Positions 25,155-33,984 of a stretch of DNA of 64,000 nucleotides are shown here, piece after piece. Position numbers and translations under genes: made by a program. Position 1 is the stretch's first letter; every line of letters starts with the position of its first letter. The notes below the pieces were generated by a model, which worked only from the letters and a program-made list of their open reading frames with translations, was not told the DNA's origin and made no database searches. This DNA comes from Streptomyces sp. NBC_00286 (GTDB lineage: Bacteria; Actinomycetota; Actinomycetes; Streptomycetales; Streptomycetaceae), in the NCBI RefSeq assembly GCF_036173125.1, contig NZ_CP108054.1:7717001-7781000 (forward strand). Direction: 5' to 3'.

Positions 25155-25520
25155 GTGACCGAGATTGACGCAAAAATCGATGCTCTCGTCCCCGCCTGGC
25201 TCACCCTCCCCGACATCGCCGAACAGCTCGGCGTCGAGGTGACCCGTGTGCGGCAGCTGGTCAAGGAAGGCCAGCTCATCGCCGTACGCCGTGGTGAGAA
25301 CCGAGCGCTGCACGTTCCCGCCGCCTTCATCGACGGGGACAAGGTCGTCAAGGGCCTGACCGGCACCCTGACGCTCCTGAGGGACGACGGCTTCACGGAC
25401 GAAGAGATGCTGGAGTGGCTCTTCACCCCGGACCCGAGCCTGCCCGGCACCCCCGCGCAGGCCCTCAGCGAGAACCGCGGTACGGAGGTGAAGCGCCGAG
25501 CCCAGGCGCTCGCCGTCTGA
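25155..25520 (+). CDS. Rv2175c-family DNA-binding protein
   Basis: A 121-residue winged helix protein homologous in arrangement to mycobacterial Rv2175c, a DNA-binding substrate of the kinase PknL. The N-terminal helix-turn-helix reads WLTLPDIAEQLGVEVTRVRQ, followed by a wing (IAVRRGENRALHVP) and a C-terminal helical domain (GFTDEEMLEWLFTPDPSLPG). Mycobacterial PknL sits next to Rv2175c; here a PASTA kinase lies about 4.6 kb away on the other strand, so a phosphorylation link is plausible but inferred. GTG at 25155 is chosen because the family begins here; the longer frame from 25080 has no RBS. Confidence 0.85.
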   Translation: MTEIDAKIDALVPAWLTLPDIAEQLGVEVTRVRQLVKEGQLIAVRRGENRALHVPAAFIDGDKVVKGLTGTLTLLRDDGFTDEEMLEWLFTPDPSLPGTPAQALSENRGTEVKRRAQALAV

Positions 25521-25598
25521 CCTGAACACACCGTCCGGCGTACGGGCCGTGCCCTGCACGGCAGGGTCCGTACGCCACCGACAACGGGGGATTTCCGC

Positions 25599-26249
25599 AT
25601 GCCCGAAGCCACCGCACGCGCGCGGCTCGCCGACGCCCGCGTCTACCTCTGCACGGACGCCCGGAAACGCCAGGGCGACCTCGCCGAGTTCCTGGACGCA
25701 GTCCTCGCGGGCGGCGTCGACATAGTGCAGCTGCGCGACAAGGGCATGGAGGCCGCCGAGGAGCTGGAGCACCTCCAGGTGTTCGCCGAGGCCTGCGCAC
25801 GGCACGGCAAGCTGCTCGCGGTGAACGACCGCGCGGACGTCGCCCACGCGGCGGACGCCGACGTGCTGCACCTGGGACAGGGCGACCTGCCCGTACCCGC
25901 CGCCCGCGCGGTCCTCGGCGACAAGATCCTCATCGGCCGCTCCACACACGCCGGGCCGGAGGCCGCAGCCGCCGCCGTCCAGGACGGCGTGGACTACTTC
26001 TGTACGGGCCCCTGCTGGCCGACACCCACCAAGCCGGGCCGCCACGCACCGGGCCTGGGCCTTGTCCGGTACACGGCGGCGCTCGGCACCGACCGCCCTT
26101 GGTTCGCCATCGGCGGCATCGACCTCGGCAACCTCGACGAGGTCCTCGAAGCGGGCGCCCGCCGCGTCGTCGTCGTACGGGCGATCACGGAAGCCGATGA
26201 TCCGGGTGCGGCGGCTAGGGAGTTCTCGAAACGATTGCGTCACGGTTAG
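25599..26249 (+). CDS. thiE: Thiamine-phosphate synthase
   Basis: Joins hydroxymethylpyrimidine diphosphate and thiazole phosphate to thiamine monophosphate. The 216-residue TIM barrel has [55 protein letters not shown] (the thiazole loop; related enzymes usually have GPVFPTPTK) and WFAIGGID. It is apart from thiOSG, on the opposite strand and without a riboswitch in its 78-bp upstream gap. ATG at 25599 has a G-rich site (GGGGG) upstream. Confidence 0.94.
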   Translation: MPEATARARLADARVYLCTDARKRQGDLAEFLDAVLAGGVDIVQLRDKGMEAAEELEHLQVFAEACARHGKLLAVNDRADVAHAADADVLHLGQGDLPVPAARAVLGDKILIGRSTHAGPEAAAAAVQDGVDYFCTGPCWPTPTKPGRHAPGLGLVRYTAALGTDRPWFAIGGIDLGNLDEVLEAGARRVVVVRAITEADDPGAAAREFSKRLRHG

Positions 26250-26260
26250 TTGTCCGATAG

Positions 26261-26279
26261 TTGTCCGAGGCATGGACAA
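26261..26279. promoter_or_regulatory. Inverted repeat TTGTCC-N7-GGACAA upstream of metF
   Basis: A perfect 6+7+6 palindrome, with a third TTGTCC half-site in direct orientation at 26250-26255. It lies about 35 bp upstream of the likely metF -35, a good place for an operator or activator site. The binding factor is unknown. Confidence 0.4.
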
Positions 26280-26313
26280 TTGACCGACAAACCGGGCAAT
26301 TTTCATCGTCTGG

Positions 26314-27272
<959 letters not shown>

Positions 27273-27328
27273 ACCGGACGCATCCTCGTACGACACACTG
27301 CGTAACGGCCACTGGGAGAGGGGCGTAC

Positions 27329-28285
27329 ATGGGCTGGACGGTCCTCTATATCGCGTTCGGCATCGTCGCGCTGTGGCTGCTCGGCGAGGTCCTGCTGCAG
27401 TACAAGGCACGGCTCCGCTGGCGGCTGCTGGCCTTCGCGGGTTTCCTCGGCGTGGTGATCGGCGTGCTCATCCCGTCCGTGCCGGTCATCGGCCTGGGCG
27501 CCGCCGCGTTCGCCGTCGGGCAGACCTACGTCACGCTGTCCTTCCGCCGTGGCTTCGCGGCCGGCTGGGCCGTCGTCGGCCGCCCGGGCGCCAACAAGCG
27601 CCGCCGTGGCGAGCCGGACCGCGACCCGACGCTCGAGGTCTCCGACCTCCAGGCGGCCGACAACGGAATGCGTCCACGGGACAACTTCGGCCCGGGCGAC
27701 GACCTTTACGGCCGCGAGGAGTCCGTCTTCGGGCAGCGCTCCGACAGCTTCGGGCAGCACGCCGAAACAGCCGCCGAGACCACCTCTGTCTACGAACCGC
27801 AGCCCCTGCCCGACGACACGGGCAACTACGGCGTCTACAGCGACACCGCCTACGCCGCCGCCACCGACCCGGCGTACGCGGCATCCACCCAGTCCCAGGA
27901 CTTCGCCGGCCAGAACTACGGGTACGACGGCTACTCCGGCTACGACCAGCAGCAGTACGGCTACGACACCGGCCAGCAGCAGTACGCCGCCTACTCCGAC
28001 CCGTACCTCGGCTCGCAGACGTACGGGGGCGCCTCGTACGACTCGCCCTACGACGCCTCGCAACAGCCGCAGTACGGGCAGCAGGAATACGCCCAGGACC
28101 AGTACGCGGGCGGTGGCTACGGCGGCGAGACCCCGGCTGGCGGCGTCTGGGTCCCGCAGCAGCGCTCCGACGACACGTACGGCGGTGAACTCCCGCCGGA
28201 GCAGCAGCAGTATCCGTACGAGGGCAACGGGAACGCGAACGGCAACGGCACCGGCAACGGGTACGACGAGCAGTACCGGTTCTGA
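27329..28285 (+). CDS. Membrane protein with Tyr/Gln/Gly-rich low-complexity tail
   Basis: A 318-residue protein of unknown function. Two N-terminal transmembrane segments (about 5-22 and 34-70) are followed by a basic patch (GANKRRRGEPDRD) and then about 220 residues of low-complexity sequence dominated by Tyr, Gln, Gly, Ser, Asp and Ala with units such as YGYDGYSGYDQQQYGYD and a final Asn/Gly run. The tail should be cytoplasmic, disordered and prion-like, able in principle to self-associate. ATG at 27329 follows GGGAGAGGGG. No orthologous function is known to me. Confidence 0.8.
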   Translation: MGWTVLYIAFGIVALWLLGEVLLQYKARLRWRLLAFAGFLGVVIGVLIPSVPVIGLGAAAFAVGQTYVTLSFRRGFAAGWAVVGRPGANKRRRGEPDRDPTLEVSDLQAADNGMRPRDNFGPGDDLYGREESVFGQRSDSFGQHAETAAETTSVYEPQPLPDDTGNYGVYSDTAYAAATDPAYAASTQSQDFAGQNYGYDGYSGYDQQQYGYDTGQQQYAAYSDPYLGSQTYGGASYDSPYDASQQPQYGQQEYAQDQYAGGGYGGETPAGGVWVPQQRSDDTYGGELPPEQQQYPYEGNGNANGNGTGNGYDEQYRF

Positions 28286-28347
28286 GCAGTATCGGTTCTG
28301 GCAGCGCGGCAGGATCCGTTCGGATTCTTTCGGGACCTGTTAGGCCC

Positions 28348-29865
28348 TCACTGAGAGCCCTGGAAGTCCGGTCCCTCCACGATCAGTCCCGCGACCAGCG
28401 CGCCCGACATGCCCGCGTGCGGCAGTCCGCCGCCGGGGTGGGCCCAGCCGCCGACCGTGAACAGGCCCGGCAGACGGGTGCTGTTGGACGGGTGCAGCAG
28501 CCGTCCGCCCGCGGCGGCCAGGGTCGGGGCCGGTACGGCGCCGTCGTCCGCGCCCGTCGCCTCCGCGATGTCAGCCGGCGTACGGACCTCGTGCCAGAGG
28601 AGGCGCTCGCGCAGGCCGGGTATCGCGCGCTCGGCGGTGGTGAGAACGCCTTGGACGTCTACCTCGGTTGGCTCCAGGCCTGACGGCACCGTGACGCGCA
28701 GTGTGACCGCCTCGTGGTCGTCGTCCGGCACCAGCGTGGGATCGCTGGGACGCAGCACGGTCACCGTGGGCGCGGCCGGGACTCCGGCACCCGTAGCAGC
28801 CGTACGTCCGGGTCGGTCGCCGAACAACGCGTGCAGCTCCGCCTCGCGATCCGCCGCGTGCACGACCGTCCGATGAGCCATCCCCTCCGGCCGCCCGCCG
28901 CGCAGCGCCAGATGAACCGTCAGGCGGCTCGGCAGCCCCCGTTGCGGCGGAACCTCGCTGTCGCCGTGTATCGCGATCCCGGAGGTCAGCCGGTCCAGCA
29001 CTCCGGGCGCCACGCCTGCGACCACGAAGTCCGCCTCCTGGAGGGCGCCGTCGGCCAGCTCCAGGCCCGCTGCACGGCCGTCCTTCTCGACGATCCGCTC
29101 GACGGCCGTATCGAAGTGGAACTCGACCCGCCGGGCCAGGCAACGCTCGTACACGGCCCGCGCCAACTCCCGTATCCCACCGCGCACGTACCACGTCCCG
29201 AAGGCATGCTCCATGTACGGCAGCACGGTCGCGGCGGCCGGAGCGACGCGCGGGTCGAGGCCGTAGGCGAGGGCGTGGCTCTCCAAGAGGGCCGCGAGTC
29301 GCGCGTCACCCAGCTCCCAGGCGCCGACCTCCGCGAGAGTCGTCGCTGTCCGGGTACGCAGCAGACGCCGCTGCTTGACCGGCGGATAGGGCTCACGCTC
29401 GGCGAGAATCTGCCAGTTGGGCCACAGGGGCTCTTCGAGCAGCGGTCGGCGCGTACGGTCCCAGGCCTCGCGCGCCCGTACCAAAAGCTTGCCCCAGCGC
29501 TCTCCCGCGCCCGCACCGAGGGCCGCTTCCAGGGCTGAGACGACTCCCGCGCGCGAGGCGTTCGGCAGCGAGACCTCCGTGCCGTCCGCGAAGAGGTGGT
29601 GCGAGGCCGGGTCCACCTGGACCAGGTCGACGCACTTCTCCAGGGGTTCCTTGCCGGTCTTGACGAACAGATCGCGGTAGACCGCGGGCAGAGGCAGCAG
29701 GCCCGGGCCTATGTCGAAGACGAAGCCGTCGCGCTCAAGGATGCCCACCGACCCGCCGTACGTCGCCGCGCGCTCGTACACCACCACCCGGTGGCCCGCG
29801 ACGGCCAGCCGGGCGGCGGCCGCCAGCGCGCCCATCCCGGCGCCGATCACCGCAATTCGTGCCAT
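28348..29865 (-). CDS. Phytoene desaturase/CrtI-like FAD oxidoreductase
   Basis: A 505-residue flavoprotein of the carotenoid desaturase/amine oxidase fold. It starts MARIAVIGAGMGALAAAARL (FAD-binding GxGxxG), continues VVVYERAATYGGSVGIL and FDIGPGLLPLP, and ends with GLFTVGGWAHPGGGLPHAGMSG, the C-terminal FAD segment of CrtI proteins. No phytoene synthase or other carotenoid gene lies nearby, so the substrate is open; it may act on another polyene or lipid. The frame extends to 30147 but family similarity begins at ATG 29865, which sits 7 nt after a promoter motif, so the mRNA is probably leaderless. Confidence 0.87.
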   Translation of the reverse strand: MARIAVIGAGMGALAAAARLAVAGHRVVVYERAATYGGSVGILERDGFVFDIGPGLLPLPAVYRDLFVKTGKEPLEKCVDLVQVDPASHHLFADGTEVSLPNASRAGVVSALEAALGAGAGERWGKLLVRAREAWDRTRRPLLEEPLWPNWQILAEREPYPPVKQRRLLRTRTATTLAEVGAWELGDARLAALLESHALAYGLDPRVAPAAATVLPYMEHAFGTWYVRGGIRELARAVYERCLARRVEFHFDTAVERIVEKDGRAAGLELADGALQEADFVVAGVAPGVLDRLTSGIAIHGDSEVPPQRGLPSRLTVHLALRGGRPEGMAHRTVVHAADREAELHALFGDRPGRTAATGAGVPAAPTVTVLRPSDPTLVPDDDHEAVTLRVTVPSGLEPTEVDVQGVLTTAERAIPGLRERLLWHEVRTPADIAEATGADDGAVPAPTLAAAGGRLLHPSNSTRLPGLFTVGGWAHPGGGLPHAGMSGALVAGLIVEGPDFQGSQ

Positions 29866-29872
29866 GCCAGGG

Positions 29873-29895
29873 ACTGTATCGGCCGCCACTGACAA
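29873..29895 (-). promoter_or_regulatory. RecA-NDp-type promoter motif 7 nt before the CrtI-like gene
   Basis: Minus strand: TTGTCAGTG, 8 nt, TACAGT. This is a full match to the published actinobacterial RecA-independent damage promoter consensus tTGTCRgtg-N8-TAnnnT and the best of the seven copies here. Confidence 0.72.
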
Positions 29896-30009
29896 CGCCG
29901 CCGCCACCATCGGCTTGCCACCGCCTCGCGCGCGTGGGTCCCGGATTCCGGCCCAGGAGAGCGGCGCGGGAGTAGCGGCACGGAGGCGTTCGTAACCAGT
30001 AGGCAACGG

Positions 30010-30326
30010 TGCGTTCTGGGCCTGAGTGCGCAGGACTGAGTAGCCGTACCTAGTCAGAGAGATGAGTACGCGCGCGGATGGGGCCCGACCTGCGCGAACG
30101 AGAGAGTGGGGGCACGGAAAGGGGCGCGGCTCCGGCACCGCCGACACGGGGCGGCGGAACGGTGCAGCGCCCTTGGCCGCTCCTTCCGCCGAGAAGTGGG
30201 GCGGGAGCGAGGCACGGGGGAACCGGGGGGAGACCGAAACGGGGGAAGTAACGGGGGAGCAAGAAGGGCGCCGGTCCGGCGTGGCCCGCGGGGGACGCGG
30301 CCACCTCGGACCGGCGCTCGCTTTTT
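30010..30326 (+). ncRNA. Candidate small RNA in a 484-bp gene-free region
   Basis: The gap 29866-30349 holds no credible ORF, yet a strong rho-independent terminator on the plus strand (30268-30326) has no plus-strand gene upstream of it. This suggests a noncoding transcript. The 5' end is uncertain; I place it near 30010. From memory, a small RNA named scr2101 was reported in Streptomyces coelicolor at what should be the equivalent locus next to the desaturase-like gene; this needs checking. Confidence 0.35.
30268..30326 (+). terminator. Strong terminator hairpin followed by TTTTT
   Basis: GCGCCGGTCCG (30268-30278) pairs with CGGACCGGCGC (30307-30317); inside it GTGGCC (30281-30286) pairs with GGCCAC (30299-30304). 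TCGCTTTTT follows on the plus strand. On the minus strand it lies 24 bp beyond the TetR stop and may also end that transcript. Confidence 0.85.
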
Positions 30327-30349
30327 GGCCCCCTGTGTCCCCGGGTGCT

Positions 30350-30994
30350 TCAGCGGTTGCCGCTCACCCGTCCCTGAAGCAGCCGCGACAGTGCCGCGTG
30401 GACGTCGTCCAGGGAGCGCTCCGGCTGGAAGGCCTGCCAGTCCAGGGCGGCCACCAGGACCATGCCCACCAGGGCCGCCGCCGTGAGCGGGATGTCGATC
30501 TCGTCGCTCAGCTCGCCGTTCGCGACGGCGTCGCGCAGAACTCCCTCGACCACCGCGACGGCCTCCTGCCTGACCACCATCAGCGTGGACTGCCAGGCCC
30601 GGTTCGTACGCCACAGCTCCGCCACGTACAGCTGCGTGAAGGCCGGATAGCGGTCGATGAACACGAGCCCCGCCCGGATCATCGCGTCCAGGGCGTCGAC
30701 CTTGCTGCCGCCCTCCTGAGCGGTCTTCTCGGCCGCCTCCCGGAGAGAGGCGGTGAGGAGTCTCACGCCGTGCCGGAGCAGCTCTTCGAAGAGGACAGAT
30801 TTGCTCGCGAAGTTGTAGTAGACGGTGCCCTTCGCGACCCCGGCGCGCTCGGCGATCTCGTCCACGGTGGTGGCCGAGAAGCCCTGCTCGGCGATGAGCG
30901 TCACGGCGGCCTCGTAGAGCTTCTGTCGGGTCAGCTGTCTCCGGCCGCTGCCGCTGCCCATGGCCTTGCTGCTTTCCATGGCCCTGATTCTCAC
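30350..30994 (-). CDS. TetR-family transcriptional regulator
   Basis: A 214-residue repressor-type protein. The N-terminal DNA-binding domain reads RQLTRQKLYEAAVTLIAEQG, FSATTVDEIAERAGVAKGTV, YYNFASKSVLFEELL, a canonical TetR helix-turn-helix; the C-terminal ligand domain (from about residue 80) is divergent. Ligand and targets are unknown. It might bind the palindrome at 23769 or its own upstream region, but nothing in the sequence proves this. GTG at 30994 follows GGGAG; ATG at 30979 is the main alternative. Confidence 0.88.
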   Translation of the reverse strand: MRIRAMESSKAMGSGSGRRQLTRQKLYEAAVTLIAEQGFSATTVDEIAERAGVAKGTVYYNFASKSVLFEELLRHGVRLLTASLREAAEKTAQEGGSKVDALDAMIRAGLVFIDRYPAFTQLYVAELWRTNRAWQSTLMVVRQEAVAVVEGVLRDAVANGELSDEIDIPLTAAALVGMVLVAALDWQAFQPERSLDDVHAALSRLLQGRVSGNR

Positions 30995-31083
30995 AGGCTG
31001 AGCTCCCGTACGCCCCGCGTCCGGCGGCCCCTCGATCACTGTCCCGAACGCTAGATCGAATCAAAAGCCCAGGTCAGAACGCG

Positions 31084-31106
31084 TTGTCAGTGGCATACCT
31101 CACGAT
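31084..31106 (+). promoter_or_regulatory. RecA-NDp-type promoter motif upstream of the HEPN-type gene
   Basis: TTGTCAGTG, 8 nt, CACGAT. The 5' half is a full match to the consensus; the -10-like half has C for T at its first base. Predicted start near 31113, about 54 nt before the ATG. Confidence 0.6.
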
Positions 31107-31166
31107 GGGCACATACGGCATCACCTGACATGCCGTTGCCGTCACACAGACGACAGGAGGTTCGTC

Positions 31167-31724
31167 ATGGCCAGCTACCACGCAGCCGCCGCCCGTCGGC
31201 GCCGCGCCACCGGCCCTGCCCCCTCACTGACCGGACCGGCGAGCGACGTACACCCCGTGCTCCGCCGGGCCACGGCCCCGCCCGCCGCGCTCGACCTGCT
31301 CGCGCAGGCCCGCGCCGGACTCGACGAGGCGGCCCTACTGGAAACGCCCAACGAGCGCTACGCGACGGCCCACCTCGCGGCCCTGCGCACCGCCGCCGCC
31401 GTGCTCGCCGCCCGGGGCCGCCCTGAGTCCAGTCCGAGGCGCCGGGCGAAGATCCGGAGCGCCTGGGAAGTGCTCCCCGAGATCGCGCCCGAACTCACCG
31501 AGTGGAGCGCGCTGTTCGCCTCCGGAGCCAGCCGCCGCGCCCGCGCGGAGGCAGGCATACAGGGCGCGGCCAGCAGCCGCGACGCCGACGACCTGCTGCG
31601 TGACGTGGCGATGTTCCTGCGCCTCGTCGAGCGCATGCTCGTCCTGCAGCCTGTACTGCCCCAGCCCCGGCAGGACGCCGACCAGGAAGAACCAGACGTA
31701 CCGGAGGTACCGGATGCGGGATGA
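31167..31724 (+). CDS. SAV_6107-type HEPN domain protein
   Basis: A 185-residue helical protein that I place in the actinobacterial SAV_6107-type HEPN group on the basis of the central helices (ALDLLAQARAGLDEAALL, NERYATAHLAALRTAAAVLA and ARGRPESSPRRRAKIRSAWE). HEPN proteins often bind or cleave RNA, but the R-x4-6-H catalytic motif is not evident, so enzymatic activity should not be assumed. ATG at 31167 has a very good AGGAGG. The upstream promoter motif suggests induction by DNA damage. Confidence 0.75.
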   Translation: MASYHAAAARRRRATGPAPSLTGPASDVHPVLRRATAPPAALDLLAQARAGLDEAALLETPNERYATAHLAALRTAAAVLAARGRPESSPRRRAKIRSAWEVLPEIAPELTEWSALFASGASRRARAEAGIQGAASSRDADDLLRDVAMFLRLVERMLVLQPVLPQPRQDADQEEPDVPEVPDAG

Positions 31725-31950
31725 ACGACACAGAAGCGCGATGAGAGAGGTCGCGTCCCCCGGGGGCGGACTCGGTACGGCCGCTCGCCCAGGCACTGCC
31801 GTCCGTCGCGCGAGACGGAGGGCCGGGCACGGGGCCGGAGGCAATAGGGTTGGCATCGCCTGCACCTTTCCCTGGCCGTACAGGTCCGGGGAAGGCATCC
31901 CCATCGCTCCGCCGTAGCCGAGGCGGTGCCGCGCCGAGGAGTCAACTGCC

Positions 31951-32721
31951 GTGTCGGACCCGTCGCGCCCCCGCGCTTCTCTCCGTACCGCCGTGGTCTG
32001 GGACGTCCTGAAGGACGCCCTCGACCGCCGGGTCAAGGCCACCGGCCGGGAGTCGCTCGACGTGCTCGACACAGGAGGCGGCAGCGGCAAGTTCGCGGTG
32101 CCCGCCGCCCGCCTCGGCCACCGCGTCACCGTCGTGGACCCCAGCCCGAACGCGCTGTTCGCGCTGGAACGCCGGGCCGCCGAGGCCGACGTCGCCGACC
32201 GGGTCCAGGGCGTCCAGGGCGACGTCCACGGCCTCTTCGACGTCGTCGAACGCGGCGGCTACGACGCGGTGTTGTGCCACGGCGTGCTCGAGTACGTGGA
32301 CGACCCCGCCGAAGGCGTCGCCAACGCCGTGGCCTCGCTGCGCCCGGGGGGAGTCCTCAGCCTGCTCGCCTCCGGACTGGGCGGCGCGGTGCTCGCGCGC
32401 GCCCTGGCCGGACACTTCACCGAGGCCCGGCACGCACTCGACGACCCGGACGGCCGCTGGGGCGAGGGCGATCCCGTGCCCCGGCGCTTCACCACCGAGC
32501 AGCTCACCGCTCTCGTCGAGGGAGCCGGTCTGCGCGTGGGCGCCGTGCACGGCGTGCGGGTCTTCGCGGACCTCGTCCCCGGAGTCCTCGTCGACACCGA
32601 GCCCGGCGCCCTGGACGCCCTGCTCAAGCTGGAGGCCGCGGCGGCTGAGCTGCCCGCCTTCCACTCCGTGGCCACCCAGCTCCATGTGCTCGGCGAGACC
32701 AGGGAAGCCGCCGAGGCCTGA
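31951..32721 (+). CDS. SAM-dependent class I methyltransferase
   Basis: A 256-residue Rossmann-fold methyltransferase. Motif I LDVLDTGGGSGKFAVPAA (about 36-53) and the acidic end of strand 2 in VTVVDPSPNALFALERR bind S-adenosylmethionine; GVQGDVHGLF and YDAVLCHGVLEYVDDP follow as in the SmtA/UbiE group. The methyl acceptor is unknown. GTG at 31951 follows GAGGAG at about 10 nt. A related methyltransferase near DUF3040 is part of the conserved block upstream of the dcw cluster in actinobacteria. Confidence 0.87.
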   Translation: MSDPSRPRASLRTAVVWDVLKDALDRRVKATGRESLDVLDTGGGSGKFAVPAARLGHRVTVVDPSPNALFALERRAAEADVADRVQGVQGDVHGLFDVVERGGYDAVLCHGVLEYVDDPAEGVANAVASLRPGGVLSLLASGLGGAVLARALAGHFTEARHALDDPDGRWGEGDPVPRRFTTEQLTALVEGAGLRVGAVHGVRVFADLVPGVLVDTEPGALDALLKLEAAAAELPAFHSVATQLHVLGETREAAEA

Positions 32722-32997
32722 GCCGACTCCCGTGGCCCTGCCGCTGATCAGGAGCGCGACGGCAGATGGAGTACGCCACAGCGGCCCCGATCGAGCGCTC
32801 GGAGCCGTATGATCGGAGGAGACCGTCCGGCATGACGGGCCGGTCGCTGGGGAATGCACGCTTCAGTGAACCGGGGTGCCATGGCGGAATCCGGTTGGCT
32901 AATTGGCGTAGAGGGGCGGGTTTCACGGGGGCGATTCCCTGCCTATCCTGAAGGGGACCCCCGGTCGCCCCGGCGACTGCACGATGAGGAGGACTCC

Positions 32998-33405
32998 GTG
33001 CCGCTCTCGGAGCACGAGCAGCGAATGCTCGAGCAGATGGAGCGAGCGCTGTACGCCGAAGATCCCAAGTTCGCGACAGCGCTTGAGGGAAGCGGGCTGC
33101 GTACGTACACCCGGAAACGGGTTTACCAGGCGGTCGTGGGCTTCCTGGTTGGTATCGCGCTCCTCATGGCCGGAATGGTCGCACAGCAGATTTGGGTCAG
33201 CGTGGTGGGATTCCTCGTCATGCTGGGCTGCGCGGTGCTTGCCGTCACCGGTTGGCGCAAGGCCCCCAAGTCGGGTGAGCAGCCCGCCGCGGGTGCCGGT
33301 GCGCCGAGCGCTCCGCAAGCCCGCCGTCAGGGCCGGCAGCGACGCTCCATGATGGACCGCATCGAGGAGCGCTGGCAGCGGCGCCGCGACGAACAAGGCC
33401 ATTAG
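32998..33405 (+). CDS. DUF3040 membrane protein
   Basis: A 135-residue protein with the DUF3040 signature at its start: VPLSEHEQRMLEQMERALYA, DPKFATAL. Two closely spaced transmembrane segments follow (about residues 46-64 and 68-86), then a basic, Arg-rich tail (RRQGRQRRSMMDR). Found near the division cluster across actinobacteria, function unknown. GTG at 32998 follows GAGGAGG; earlier in-frame starts lack an RBS. A hairpin at 33435-33466 probably ends the transcript. Confidence 0.88.
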   Translation: MPLSEHEQRMLEQMERALYAEDPKFATALEGSGLRTYTRKRVYQAVVGFLVGIALLMAGMVAQQIWVSVVGFLVMLGCAVLAVTGWRKAPKSGEQPAAGAGAPSAPQARRQGRQRRSMMDRIEERWQRRRDEQGH

Positions 33406-33434
33406 CCCCCGGGCAGAGAGCCAGCACAGCGCGC

Positions 33435-33466
33435 AAGGGGTGACCACCAAGCGGTGGCCGCCCCTT
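33435..33466 (+). terminator. Hairpin after the DUF3040 gene
   Basis: AAGGGG...CCACC pairs with GGTGG...CCCCTT around an AAGC loop, 30 bp after the stop. No T-run. Confidence 0.6.
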
Positions 33467-33556
33467 CGGCATGCCGTCCGCCTCCGGCGCGGAGGACCGG
33501 AGTTGCTGTCCGACTGAGGTGTGCTCAAGAGTGTTCGGTCACTTGCCCTCGCCCGG

Positions 33557-33790
33557 GAGGCATACGGCACGCCTCCGGGGCGTCGACCGCAGGCCGCGTC
33601 GGTCCAACTCGGCGCCCTCTGCGGCCTCGGCGAGCTTCGCCCACGTGACGCTCGCCGGCCCTTGCTCGCGAGGCGTACGGCACGCTCCGGCGTCGACCGC
33701 AGGCCGCGTCAGTACAGTGCGGCGCCCTCCGCGGCCGCGGCGAGCTTCGCCCACGTCACGCTCACCGGCCCTCGCTCACGAGATGCGCGG
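33557..33790. repeat. Imperfect 113-bp tandem repeat in a 579-bp gene-free region
   Basis: Copy 1 (33557-33669) and copy 2 (33670-33782) share long runs such as GCGTCGACCGCAGGCCGCGT, CGGCGAGCTTCGCCCACGT and GAGGCATACGGCACG (GAGGCGTACGGCACG in copy 2); a degenerate third copy starts near 33780. Open frames across it on either strand lack RBS and conserved features, so I treat the region 33406-33984 as noncoding, though a decayed gene is possible. Confidence 0.75.
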
Positions 33791-33930
33791 CACCGCACCT
33801 GACCGGCGTACGGCGCTGAGCCTCGCTTACGCCCAGCACCCGCACGCCGCCGGGCTACGGCGCTGAGCCCCCCTACGCACGACACCCGCACACCACCGGC
33901 GTACGGCACCCCACCGCGCCGATACGCCCA

Positions 33931-33962
33931 AGGGGCGCCCACCCGACCGGGCAGGCGCCCCT
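33931..33962 (-). terminator. Hairpin after the transglutaminase gene
   Basis: AGGGGCGCC (33931-33939) and GGCGCCCCT (33954-33962) form a 9-bp stem 23 bp past the stop of the minus-strand operon. No T-run. Confidence 0.6.
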
Positions 33963-33984
33963 CCAAGGGCCAGGGGCAGTCCCC

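Noticed and set aside
25562..25584. TTGTCGGTG on the minus strand upstream of thiE as another damage-type promoter
   Set aside because: The second half at the right spacing is ACCCTG rather than TAnnnT, and it points toward the end of the Rv2175c-like gene, not toward any start.
30054..31064. Minus-strand frame covering the TetR gene and the gap downstream
   Set aside because: It is out of frame with the TetR protein, Arg/Gly-rich, and runs through the terminator hairpin; no supporting motif.
32766..32951. 61-codon frame between the methyltransferase and DUF3040 genes
   Set aside because: No RBS, no conserved sequence, and it ends within the DUF3040 upstream region; likely spurious.
33454..33966. 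Several short frames in the tandem repeat region
   Set aside because: They overlap on both strands, lack RBS and are repeats of the same low-complexity peptide; noncoding repeat is the simpler reading.
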